Shown here in pieces: positions 35,566 to 47,476 of a stretch of DNA of 64,000 bases. The DNA is from Ampullaceana balthica. Its lineage: Eukaryota > Mollusca > Gastropoda > Lymnaeidae. The stretch covers positions 515,001 through 579,000 of the forward strand of contig CALYLW010000345.1 of the NCBI GenBank assembly GCA_944989445.1. The letters are read 5' to 3'. Below the pieces are notes generated by a model that had not been told where the DNA came from, did not search any database, and saw nothing but the letters and a program-made list of their open reading frames with translations. Every line of letters starts with the position of its first letter. Position 1 is the first letter of the stretch. A program made the translations under genes and the position numbers.

Positions 35566-37449
35566 ACGTGTCAATGGGCTGATGGAGATCAGAGTACTGA
35601 AAAAAGGTGAGAGTAATTGGTGGACCAGGGGTCATGGGGGTTGGGGTCTGGTCGGTCTCTGTATACGAATTTGATCGTGAAACATCCTTCAATCTCATCA
35701 TATACATTTGTATACGTACATGTAGTATTTCATTTTAAATTTTTTGCCGTCAGTTGATTTGATTGATGAAATCTATTAACTTATCAGAAAGTCTGTACAT
35801 TTTATTGAAATAAAAAAAAATACACCCATAGTCATACGCTGATGCGGACAAACGAAAGTAGTACAGTTAATAATAGAGGAAACGCTATGTAAAGGATAAT
35901 ATTGCTGAAATCAACATGATATTTTTTTCAATAAAGGAATTGAAAGTATTTTATTCCAAATGTATCCGTTATTTTAGCATTTAACTTACATGCTTCAAAT
36001 ATTTGTTTCATTTTATGCAGTCATTTTCATCTTATACTACATTTTGGGGGCGGGGCGTTCAAATCATATTTCAAGTTAAAGTGACTTCCTATCTGTTGTA
36101 TCGAAACGGCAATCTTTCAACGCAGTTGCTCTGGGATAAAGCAAAGTTGCGCCATTAAAAAAACACTCTTTCTACTTGAATAATCTATGTAACATACATT
36201 TTTTCAGGTTATTTCCAGTAGAAATGTCTGTGAATGAAGGTTGACAACAACTTGTGTCTATTTTTATATTCTGGAGGAATCCATTCATCAAAATGTTCAT
36301 GGGTTCAAAAGGTATATATTGAAAAAAAAACAGAAAACAAAAACACTTTTACTTTACGTGCAAACACATCTTAAAAGATCTCCAGATTTTGAAATGTTTC
36401 CACTAAATCAAAGACAGGATTTCCTTAGAGTTATCGGTGATGGATTCTTTCAGAAAACCTGCGACGAATTTTTTCATCTCCCAACCAACGCCCACCCACC
36501 CTCCACGTATCCTTGTCTTGTTACCGAGCATTGTCCTTGAACTTTGAATTGTATCTAGCTTTGTTTTGAATGAATATTTTCATAGATACTGTGATTTTTA
36601 AAACTTTAGTTTCCTCATGGAAGGTTATTAATTCGGGAATCCAGAGTTTTTTTTTAAAGCTTACATTTGAGAGTAAAGGAACCTAACTCATATCGACATA
36701 TTCAAATAACTGGTTTACGGCAGAATTTGACCAAGACGAAAGGTGATTGGTTATTAAAAAAAAATTGACCTTGACCTAGGATAACAGTCCTGTAGTTTTG
36801 TCCGATGGAGCTGTGCAGGAACCCGAAGGTCTCAAAAATTATCTCAGGAATAGTTTTGTTTAATTATTCAATTCAGACAATCAACTGACAAATTTTGACA
36901 AAAATAAAATACATCTCTCTTACTATATCTCTACGGTTAGTAGGGCAGTATGAAATATAGTACAAATGATTCCGGGAAATTTGAATCTGTCATATCTCAA
37001 CCTGAGTTAACATTTGCCTAAATAAAAAGATATCGGCAAAGATTGATGGGAAGAAAGTCTTTCAAGTTTTTTGCCAGGTAAAAAATTATAATGTTCTTTA
37101 TATTTAAAATATACCTCACGAAATTTGTTTCTCTACACAGTACAATTTAACCAGTAGAGTTGAAACTTTAAAAAAAAATTCATTAATGCAACAAATAAAT
37201 CGTAAAAGTTGAACAGTGCTGAACTATTTTTAAAACATCATTTGCCAATACTTTGACGATGTTGGGACTTCAGAGACTTGCTTAAAAGTACAACTTTTAT
37301 TACATACATAGCGTGCACGAGGTGAAGACCCAAATGAGTATATAAAATACTGTTATCTAATGTATCAGGTATACACGTCTGATCGGGGAGGGAGAGAAGA
37401 GAGATATCTGGTCCCAACACATGGACCATGAGATGGTTTAACGTAATGC
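35566..37449. other. AT-rich spacer
   Basis: No gene or repeat recognised; the short frame at 36241-36540 lacks support. Confidence 0.4.
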
Positions 37450-40400
37450 TTTCACACCAAACGCCTTTAATGCGATCTAATCTCGCTGTACAAAACTCGC
37501 CAAAGCCGTGCGAGCAGCAATACGCTGGTCATTGGTGGTCTGCACGGCAAGGGTTTAGTACGTCTCATCAATAAGTCAGGGGCTGTCTTTAGTGCTGCAC
37601 GGCTTTCAAGGCAACAAGATGACATCAAGATTGCACATGTAACCTTGGTAACCAAAAGTCATCGCTTGTCAATAGTTGTAGACGTCTTGGTGTCTTCTTT
37701 TCTGTTCGTACTCACTATTTCGTACTCAAAAAAAAAGCAAACGAGGATAGTTCCTCTTATATTGGGCGCATGGAATGTGCGCACACTCATGGACAGGTAC
37801 GATGTGAACAGACCCCATAGGAGAACAGCCCTGTTTGGAGAAGAACTCGCTAGATACGGCATCGACGTCGCAGCCCTGAGCGAGACCAGGCTCGCGGGCG
37901 AAGGAGAGCTCTGTGAAAGAGGATCTGGCTACACATTTTACTGGAGTGGCAGACCCAGCGAGGAGAGGCGTGAAGCAGGCGTTGGGTTTGCAGTTAAGAC
38001 AACTCTTGTCGGAAAGCTGGCTGGACTTCCCAAGGGAGTGAGCGACAGGCTCATGACCATGAAACTCCCATTGGCTGGAAAGAAACACCTCACCCTCATC
38101 AGTGCATACGCTGCAACCATGACAAATACAGATGAAGTGAAGGCAAAGTTTTATGAAGAACTTCACACTGTCTATGCCGACGTTCCAAAGGCGGACAAAC
38201 TCATCTTGCTAGGTGACTTCAACGCAAGAGTTGGCAAGGACAACGTTGCCTGGGAAGGAGTCCTTTGTGGGTCACTGCAGACTGCAACAGCAACGGTCTT
38301 CTTTTACTCCAGACCTGCGCTGAACATGAACTGCTGATCACCAACACGATCTTCCGCCTCCCAACCCGTAACCGGACGTCATGGATGCACCCCCGCTCGA
38401 AGCACTGGCATCTTATTGACTACGCCATCGTGAGGAAGAGGGACAGGCAGGATGTACGAGTGACCAAGTCCATGTGTGGCGCTGAATGCTGGACAGACCA
38501 CCGCCTCATCATCACCAAGCTCAACATCCGCATTCAGCCGAAACGGCGCCCGCAAGGGAAGAAGGCCCCCAAACGGCTAAATGTTGCCAAACTAATGATC
38601 GCCAGCTGCAAGCAGTCCTTTGTGGATGCTCTGGAAGAGCGCTTGAAATCCACCTCTAAAGTCAACCAGAACGTGGAGGCAGACTGGGCGTCTCTCAGAG
38701 AGCTGATTTACACCACAGCTTCAGAGACTCTGAGAAATCAGACCAGGAAACATAAGGACTGGTTCGATGAGAACTGCGAAGACATCAAGCAGTTATTGGA
38801 TGAGAAACACCTCCTACACCAAGCTTACCTCAATAATCCCAGGTCCATGGCAAGGAGAGATGCACTCAACAACATACGCAGGACTGTACAGCAAAAGCTC
38901 CGTCAGATGCAGGACGATTGGCTCAGCAACAAAGCCGACGAGATCCAAGGCTATGCAGACAAGCGTGACTATAAAAACTTCTACAACGCTTTAAAAGAAG
39001 TGTATGGCCCCACGCCCTCAGGATCAAACCCCCTCCTCAGCGCAGACGGTAACACTCTCATCACAGACAAAGAGAAGATCTTAAAGAGGTGGGCCGAACA
39101 TTTCGAAAGCGTCCTAAATCGCCCTTCGACAATCAACGAAGAAGCCATCAATCGTCTCCCCCAAGTGCCCACAAACAAAGCACTGGATGACCCCCCAACC
39201 TTGCTCGAGACCCAGAAAGCAATTTATCTTCTCTCCAGTGGCAAAGCACCTGGTTCTGACGCCATACCAGCTGAGGTCTACAAGGAGGGAGGAACAGCCC
39301 TGACTGAAAGGCTCCACCATCTATTTCTCTTGATGTGGCAGCAAGAGACGATCCCGCAGGACTTCAAAGATGCCTCCATCATACATCTTTATAAACAAAA
39401 AGGAAGTAGACAGGCTTGTGACAACCACAGAGGCATATCCCTGCTATCTATTACCGGAAAGATCCTTGCCAGAATCCTGCTCAACCGCCTCACGGTCCAC
39501 CTTGACCAAGGACTCCTGCCTGAATTCCGAAAAGAGCGAGGGACCATCGACATGGTGTTCGCTGCCAGGCAGCTGCAAGAGAAATGTCAGGAGCAGAACT
39601 TCAACCTGTTCTCCACCTATGTCGACCTGACCAAGGCTTTTGAAACCGTTGGCATAGAGGGTCTGTGGAAGATAATGGCCAAGTACGGTTGCCCAAGGAA
39701 ATGAAATTCATCGTCTTGGTGAGACAATTCCACGGGGGCATGCAGGCCAGAGTCCAGGACAGCGGAGCGTTTTCTGATCCTTTCACAGTCACAAACGGGG
39801 TCAAGCAGGGCTGCGTCCTGGCACCAACACTGTTTAGCCTCATGCTGACAGCGGCTTTCAGAGACGAGGGTGTTGGTGTCAACCTGAGGTACCGCACAGA
39901 TGGCAAACTGTTCAACCTTCGGAGGCTCAATGCAAAAATCAAGGTTATAACAGACATCATCAGAGACCTCCTGTTTGCTGATGACTGTGCCCTCAACGCT
40001 GTCTCAGAAGCCGACATGCAACGCAGCGTTAACCTGTACTCCAGCGCCTGCACAAACTTTGGTCTGACGATCAACACCAAGAAGACTGAAGTCCTCCATC
40101 AGCCTGCGCCTGGAAGGCCCTACGTTGAGCCCAACATCACTGTCAACGGCCAGAGACTCAACACAGTGCAACGGTTCACATACCTAGGCAGCACACTGTC
40201 GCAAAATGTCACCATCGATGACGAAGTGAGCGTCAGAATTGCCAGAGCCAGCTCCACATTTGGCAGGTTGTACCCAAATGTCTGGAACAGAAGAGGCATT
40301 ACCATCCAGACCAAGCTGAAAGTGTACAGGGCGGTGGTGCTCCCCACACTGCTATATGCGTGTGAAACATGGACTGTGTATCAGCGCCATGCTAGGAAGC

Positions 40401-40990
40401 TTGACCACTTTCATTCAACAAGCCTCAGGAAGACCCTCGGCATAAAGTCACAGGATAAAATACCAGACACAATGGTACTGACCAAGGCAGGTCTCCCCAG
40501 CATATTCACACTCCTGATGCAGTCCTAGCTTCGTTGGGCAGGGCACGTGGTCCGAAGTCCAGGCGAGAGACTGCCAAAGAGACTCTTCTATGGCGAGCTC
40601 CAGCATGGCCAGCGGTCCCACGGTGGGCAAAAGAAACGCTTAAAGACACACTGAAAGCCTCACTGAAAGCGTTTGCCATCAACCCAGACGCGTGGGAACT
40701 TGCTGCAATGGACCGTTCCACCTGGCGTTCTTCCATCCACGAAGGTGCCAAGTCATGCGAGGCAAACCGGATCACCTCCGCAGAAAAGAAGAGGCAAGCC
40801 CGAAATGCCCGTGCTGTCAACCCTCCTGGAGATGTCCCACTCGTCTCTTGTCCCTTCTGTTCCCGAACCTTCCGTGAAAGGATCGGCCTCATCAGCCATC
40901 TGCGCACGCACAAACAAAGCCAGTCCCAGCAACCCTCGGATGACTAGACTGGTCTTCATCGAATCGACGGACGAACAACATACATACTCA
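37450..40990 (+). mobile_element. Nearly full-length decayed non-LTR retrotransposon (LINE) with AP endonuclease
   Basis: Contains, in order, an AP-like endonuclease, a reverse transcriptase and a C-terminal CCHH zinc finger, all on the + strand but split by frameshifts. The 5' boundary is uncertain; family-like non-coding sequence may begin near 37450. The 3' end, just after gacggacgaacaacatacat near 40965-40990, abuts a minisatellite. The truncated fragment at 1905-2440 belongs to the same family. Such proteins are often annotated as craniofacial development protein 2-like or endonuclease-reverse transcriptase. I do not assign a clade. No flanking target duplication was found. Confidence 0.88.
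37645..40947 (+). pseudogene. LINE endonuclease / reverse transcriptase pseudogene
   Basis: Endonuclease motifs: GAWNVRTL near 37764, SETR at 37879-37890, GDFNARVG from 38212 and TDHRLI near 38500. Reverse transcriptase: YKQKGSR near 39393, HRGISLLSITGK near 39427, a GVKQGC segment near 39800 and the catalytic FADD at 39974-39985. Late part: LRWAGHVV after 40529, then the finger CPFC...H..TH at 40849-40911. The reading moves between frames near 38270, near 39697 and near 40645, and TAG interrupts at 40526-40528 where the related copy at 2.4 kb has Gln. Four lesions make it inactive, but catalytic motifs are intact locally, so it is a moderately young corpse. Confidence 0.88.
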
Positions 40991-40997
40991 CTATTGT

Positions 40998-42008
40998 GCC
41001 TATCACACCAGTACCCCTTGTACCGTCAATTGACATTAGTACCACTTGTACCGTCAATGACATTAGTACCCTTTATCCCGTCAATTGACATTAGTACCAC
41101 TTGTACCATCAATTGACATTAGTACCACTTGTATCGTCAAATGACATTAGTACCCCTTATGCTGTCAATTGAAATTAGTACCACTTGTGCCGTTAATTGA
41201 CATTAGTACCACTTGTACCGTCATTGACATTAGTACCAATTGTACCGTCAAATGACATTAGTACCCCTTATGCCGTCAATTGACATTAGTACTACTTGTA
41301 CCGTCATTGACATTAGTACCACTTGTACCGTCATTGAAATTAGTACCACTTGTGCCGTCATTGACATTAGTACCACTTGTACCCTCATTGACATTAGTAC
41401 CACTTGTACCGTCATTGACATTAGTACCACTTGTACCGTCATTGAAATTAGTACCACTTGTGCCGTCATTGACATTAGTACCACTTGTACCGTCATTGAC
41501 ATTAGTACCACTTGTACCGTCAATTGACATTAGTACCACTTGTGCCGTCAATTGACATTAGTACCACTTGTACCGTCATTGACATTAGTACCACTTGTGC
41601 CGTCAATTGACATTAGTACCACTTGTGCCGTCAATTGACATTATTACCACTTGTACCGTCAATTGACATTAGTACCACTTGTGCCGTCAATTGACATTAG
41701 TACCACTTGTGCCGTCAATTGACATTAGTACCACTTGTACCATCATTGACATTAGTACCACTTGTACCGTCAAATGACATTAGTACCCCTTATGCCGTCA
41801 ATTGACATTAGTACCACTTGTACCGTCAAATGACATTAGTACCCCTTATGCCGTCAATTGACATTAGTACCCCTTATGCCGTCAATTGACATTAGTACCC
41901 CTTGTGCCGTCAATTGACATTAGTACCACTTGTGCCGTCAATTGACATTAGTACCACTTGAAACGTCAATTGACATTAGTACCACTTGTACTGATAAATT
42001 ACCTTGTT
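40998..42008 (+). repeat. 27/28-bp minisatellite, about 36 copies, split by a hAT insertion
   Basis: Unit gtaccgtcaattgacattag followed by taccactt, alternating 28-bp (caattgac) and 27-bp (cattgac) forms. Degenerate units resume at 45800-45865 (cgtcaaatgacattagcacc) beyond the 3.8-kb hAT element, so the element inserted into the array edge. Confidence 0.94.
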
Positions 42009-42150
42009 ACCATTCAGGGCCGGATTAAGCCATTTTGGTGCCCGAGGCACAAACCCACATGGGTGCCCCCTTCTGTCCCGATTCCCCACTGACGGCTGGT
42101 ATGTTCAATATTAATCAAACCAACTTACAAACAAAACAGTTGTTAACGCA

Positions 42151-42330
42151 CAGGGGCGTCACACGGGATTGCGGGAGTTGCGGACCGCACCGGGTGACAC
42201 CAAAGGGTAAAATTATGTATGCCTAGTTATTTGGCATTGGCGTACTCGGAGGAGGTCTATGGGGTAAGTTGTGAGGGGGTGACACCATGACCTAACGAAC
42301 TGGATGACACCCACCCTAGTGACGCCACTG
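42151..42330. mobile_element. hAT MITE related to the element at 52097-55534
   Basis: Left end caggggcgtcac and right end, inverted, cagtggcgtcactagggtgg. Subterminal gggtgacacc blocks match the ends of the hAT at 52097-55534. Flanks ttaacgca and ttaacaca are an 8-bp duplication with one mismatch. A non-autonomous derivative inserted into a different hAT. Confidence 0.85.
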
Positions 42331-42499
42331 TTAACACATGTTTGTACTAGTATCACTCAAATAAACCTACCATAAGCTATTTCTGTATTGAAATTAATAT
42401 TTAATTAATTTTGTAATAATAATAGACAAACATACTGTTACTTTTTTAATAGATGAGAAAGTCAGAGAAAGCAAACCTTTACATTTTAAAGTTCTTTAT

Positions 42500-45400
42500 T
42501 CTAAATTTACATCTGGCAAAAGACATCATCAAAGTTAATTTTGCGCAAAATGTCTGTTTCAATCATCAGCAAAGATAAGGAATCAAGCCTTTCTTATTTC
42601 ATTATCGATCTACTTGGATTTTTTGTACGTTTTAACTGAGAATAAAAACAACCCGTAAAAAACCAAGTTTTTTACTATAAATCCTTTACGTATGAGACGT
42701 AACTAAAAGAATGTTCATTATAACACGCAGCGCAAGACCATCCAAAAATACAAAATTGCAGTTGTGTCGTAAAACGTGTTTAATATAATGCGCACCGATC
42801 AGGAATAGGTTTATAAAAAGTGTTGTCAGTAAAATACGCACCTTATTGCGCGACAGAAAGGTTGTTCAATATAATACGCACCGCGACGCTCTATCTCAAA
42901 AAATAGCATGATACATAGGAATAAATAAAATAATCTAAAAAATAAATAATTTAATTACGGTACATGCGATCGATCTGAAATTTTGATACATTGTTTTTAT
43001 CATCGGTACGAAACTGCCTGCAAAATTTCAGCTCGCTATCTTGCGAGCAAGTGGGTAAAAAATCGATCAAAAGTTTTGGCGACAAGCAAGCAAGCAAGCA
43101 AGCAAGCAAGGTCCGCCGCAGACACCACGAGTTAATATAAAGGATTTAATAAGAAAAACCCGTAAAAAACCAAGTTTTTGACTATAAATCCTTTATGTAC
43201 GAGAAGTAATTAAAAGAATGTTCATTATAATACGCAGCGCCAGACCATCCAGAAATACAAAATTGCAGTTGTGTCGTAAAACATGTTTAATATAATACGC
43301 ACCGATCAGGAATATGTTTATAAAAAGAGCTGTCAATAAAATACGCACCTTATTGCGCGACAGAAAGGTTGTTCAATATAATACGCACCGCGACGCTCTA
43401 TCTCAAAAAATAGCATGATACATAGGAATAAATAAAATAATCTAAAAAATCAATAATTTAATTACGGTACATGCGATCGATCTGAAATTTTGATACATTG
43501 TTTTTATCATCGGTACGAAACTGCCTGCAAAATTTCAGCTCGCTATCTTGCGAGCAAGTGGGTAAAAAATCGATCAAAAGTTTTGGCGACAAGCAAGCAA
43601 GCAAGCAAGCAAGCAAGGTCCGCCGCAGACACCACGAGTTAATATAAAGGATTTAATAAGAAAAACCCGTAAAAAACCAAGTTTTTGACTATAAATCCTT
43701 TATGTACGAGAAGTAATTAAAAGAATGTTCATTATAATACGCAGCGCCAGACCATCCAGAAATACAAAATTGCAGTTGTGTCGTAAAACATGTTTAATAT
43801 AATACGCACCGATCAGGAATATGTTTATAAAAAGAGCTGTCAATAAAATACGCACCTTATTGCGCGACAGAAAGGTTGTTCAATATAATACGCACCGCGA
43901 CGCTCTATCTCAAAAAATAGCATGATACATAGGAATAAATAAAATAATCTAAAAAATCAATAATTTAATTACGGTACATGCGATCGATCTGAAATTTTGA
44001 TACATTGTTTTTATCATCGGTACGAAACTGCCTGCAAAATTTCAGCTCGCTATCTTGCGAGCAAGTGGGTAAAAAATCGATCAAAAGTTTTGGCGACAAG
44101 CAAGCAAGCAAGCAAGCAAGCAAGGTCCGCCGCAGACACCACGAGTTAATATAAAGGATTTAATAAGAAAAACCCGTAAAAAACCAAGTTTTTGACTATA
44201 AATCCTTTATGTACGAGAAGTAATTAAAAGAATGTTCATTATAATACGCAGCGCCAGACCATCCAGAAATACAAAATTGCAGTTGTGTCGTAAAACATGT
44301 TTAATATAATACGCACCGATCAGGAATATGTTTATAAAAAGAGCTGTCAATAAAATACGCACCTTATTGCGCGACAGAAAGGTTGTTCAATATAATACGC
44401 ACCGCGACGCTCTATCTCAAAAAATAGCATGATACATAGGAATAAATAAAATAATCTAAAAAATCAATAATTTAATTACGGTACATGCGATCGATCTGAA
44501 ATTTTGATACATTGTTTTTATCATCGGTACGAAACTGCCTGCAAAATTTCAGCTCGCTATCTTGCGAGCAAGTGGGTTAAAAATCGATCAAAAGTTTTGG
44601 CGACAAGCAAGCAAGCAAGCAAGCAAGGTCCGCCGCAGACACCACGAGTTAATATAAAGGATTTAAAAAGAGCGCTCAGTTAATACGTTCGTAAACATTA
44701 ATGTTAAAAATAAGTCCATTTCTACATTGGAAAAGCAAACTGGATATTGTCTCTATTACTTTGTATAATTGTGCATGACGCAACGTGTTGTTTTCAAATT
44801 TTGATGCACGAAACTTGTGGCGAATATATGAGTGTAACTTTTGTAGTTCAGTATATAAATTATTGTTCAGATCTTCAGGATAAGCATTTATAGTCCTATA
44901 TAACAGATGTTTGTGGTACATCGACCAAAAAAGGAAATCTAACTGCCATATCATTATATACCTATCATCTACCGATCTCTGTCACAAGTTTGTCAACAAT
45001 GGCGCAAAAAGCAAATATACGAAATCTGTCTCTGGCTTTCAGAGATACCTCAGGGGCATCACCATCAATGACCACTGTCTTTCATGCAAGTGATCTGCTA
45101 GTGAAGAATACATATCAGCACACGTTTTCAAGTTCACGTGCTCATTTTGTAGACCTTGACTGAATCTGTGAAAATGTAGCACTTCTTCCCAAAAGACAAG
45201 CTTGAGAGCAAATTCTAATTCTTGTAATTTCTTTGCAATTTTTGTTTGCTTCTCTTCTGGTGTCCCTCTTCTGTGACAGGTCTTATTGTAAACACTCTAA
45301 CGCTTCTATAATCTGAGGATGAGACTTAAGAATAGCTTTAGTTCCAACAGCATGTGCTTCCCATCTGGTATCGAAAAGAGTTTACCAGCGTTCAATCCAC

Positions 45401-45545
45401 AAAGCATCCTTTCAGAATCTTCCATCTGTTGGTTGAAGCTGAGAAAAAAGTATCGATCAGTTGCACTGTATGGAAGAAGTTTACTGCCTCTAAACAAGAG
45501 TCAACGGCACTTCTGCCTACCAGATTTAGTGAATGTGTAGCACAG
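42500..45545 (-). pseudogene. Broken hAT transposase (zf-MYM/DUF4371 type), interrupted by the tandem array
   Basis: Read on the - strand from about 45545, fragments resemble the central hAT domain: THSLNLVGRSAVDSC, then FFHTVQ and FFSASTNRWKILKG, with stops and frameshifts after about 45400. A later piece (44954-44676) includes LYTELQKLHSYIRHKF and QLYKVIETISS. The array at 42651-44665 then interrupts. Beyond it, near 42600-42530, MIETDILRKINFDDVF resembles the family C-terminal end. The CERSFSKLK-type dimerisation segment was not found and may be lost at the insertion. Confidence 0.75.
42651..44665 (+). repeat. Tandem array of four 507-bp family-B elements
   Basis: The marker acccgtaaaaaaccaag starts at 42651, 43158, 43665 and 44172, exactly 507 bp apart. 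Each unit has inverted ataaatccttta and taaaggattta ends, four or more tataatacgcaccg-like motifs, gatcgatctgaaattttgat, ctgcaaaatttcagctcgct and a (CAAG)n tract near the right end followed by gagttaatataaaggattta. Units 2 to 4 look identical by eye apart from CAAG copy number and single bases; unit 1 is clearly diverged. Confidence 0.95.
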
Positions 45546-45865
45546 GGTATGTAGATAAAAACTATTATACAATTTAATATGTTTGGGGTTCCTTTAATTT
45601 AGTCTTAAATCATTGGGGGCCCTTCGCTTTAGCCCAATCAGCCCTCCATTTAATCCGCCCCTTTGCGATTTAATATTACATTTGCGATATGCTAACGTCA
45701 TGTCGATTATGGACAATTTTCACATTTTTCTTGAGGACTTGTGGTGCCCCCCAAACGCTTGGTGCCTTGTTTGCCTATAGGTTAATCCAGGCCTGGTAAC
45801 ATTTGTATCGTCAAATGACATTAGCACCTACTGAACCGTCGAATGACATTAATACCAATTGTCCT

Positions 45866-47014
45866 GTGAAATCGCTTTAGATATATTGGTCCACTTTATA
45901 CTTTTGCAAAATCCCTTGAACCGAAAAAAATTGTTTCTTCCTTTATGCATAGTTAAAGTTATATTCTTATTAAACAATATAATTTGCAATTGTCACGCAA
46001 GTAGTGTCTGTCAGTAAGGACGCTACTAATTTTAGAAAGCAGGGAAAACCTAATTACTGCACCAAAGCATCACACGGTGTGCAAATTAAATATGCGCTGG
46101 AAAAAAAAATTATATGACGTCATTGTTTTCGCTCATATTTTAATTTTGGAAAATGGATCAATGTAAAAAGAGGATTTGATGATGGTTAATTATAAAATCA
46201 AAAAACAAAAGGGGCGCCCTAGGCACCCTGCAACCCCTATTATAAAATACTTTGTGTACATTTCAGAAAGTTTAATGTTTCGTATTTATCAAACAAGGAC
46301 AAGTTAGTTGGGCTTCTGAAAAAGGTCGGCGCCGTAGGCGCCCTAAAAAAGTGCATATTTTATAAAATAAATAGATTTCAGCTGAAAACTTCCGTCATTT
46401 TTCACGGGTGTACGCTAGTAAATTATAATTCACAATTAAAACTTGTGCAACGAATTATGTCTGAGAATGCCATTTTAGATTGGATGACTGGACATTGCTA
46501 AAGATGAATGCAAATTTGTTGGTTAAAATACGGATTTTAAAACTAACTCCTTATTTTAGACCCTAGACCATTTGTACTTTTGTGTGGGTGGTAGTTGTGT
46601 TTTCTTTTTTACCATTATCCATCAGTCAGTGCTCAAAGACACGGGAGGCGCTGGGTTGCTATCACAGCTGTTAAACCGTGTCTTCAGTCGGTAACAAAAA
46701 ATCTCGCCAGAGGTGTGGCAATGTTTCCACACACAGAGCTGAGCGTCGAGTACCGTATAGTGAGTCGTTTGAATGTTATGTTGGTAGGTGATAGAGTAAA
46801 TCACCTGAAGCTGAAGCGAATCTCCAGGTTTGGCTTTGTGTTACGATCGTGTTGCATCCGTTTCTCAAGGCTGTAATAATACATTGATGGTGTGTGGAAT
46901 GTGTTTACTGCGTTGTTGTGTGGAGGTTTCTAGTGTGTTGGGTGTGGTGACGTGGAAATATTGGGAATGAGATGAGTGTGGAGACGTGAAGCAGTTAATG
47001 GTGTAAGAAAGTGG
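45866..47014. other. Spacer without recognised genes
   Basis: Contains two GC-rich palindrome-like patches (gggcgccctaggcaccc near 46212, ggcgccgtaggcgccc near 46329). The open frame 46595-46876 has no splice support or recognisable similarity. Confidence 0.4.
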
Positions 47015-47245
47015 TGTTGTCATGACGGTGGTGTTGTCATGACGGTGGTGTTGTCATGACGGTGGTGTTGTCATGACGGTGGTGTTGTCATGACGGTGGT
47101 GTTGTCATGACGGTGGTGTTGTCATGACGGTGGTGTTGTCATGACGGTGGTGTTGTCATGACGGTGGAGTTGTCATGACGGTGGTGTTGTCATGACGGTG
47201 GTGTTGTCATGACGGTGGTGTTGTCATGAATGAAGGTGGTGTTGC
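47015..47245 (+). repeat. 17-bp minisatellite, about 13 nearly perfect copies
   Basis: Unit gacggtggtgttgtcat, almost invariant (one gtggagttg variant); degenerate copies continue to about 47300. Confidence 0.95.
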
Positions 47246-47476
47246 CATGACGGTGTTGATGTGATTCCTATGATGAGGGTGGTGTTATGATAAAGGTGAT
47301 GTGATCTAGTATCCAGTGTAACGTATCAGTCGCTTTGAACCAACTTACTAAAATAAATCGTACATGTAGACTGGCACCAAAAAGCCCCGGCTCAGCATAC
47401 GAGTCTATTGACTCGTCATTAGATAGGGTACCAACGTACTCGATTGTAACAATTTTTGCGGCACCATAAGTTCTTA

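Larger units (their letters stand above)
42015..45795 (-). mobile_element. Complete decayed hAT transposon with nested insertions
   Basis: Left end cagggccggattaagccatt. The right end, inverted, is caggcctggattaacctata. Flanks ttaccatt and gtaacatt look like an eroded 8-bp duplication. The inside carries, on the - strand, a broken hAT transposase of the zf-MYM/DUF4371 type, a 180-bp MITE (42151-42330) and a four-unit tandem array (42651-44665). The original element was probably about 1.6 kb before these gains, unless internally deleted. Confidence 0.82.
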
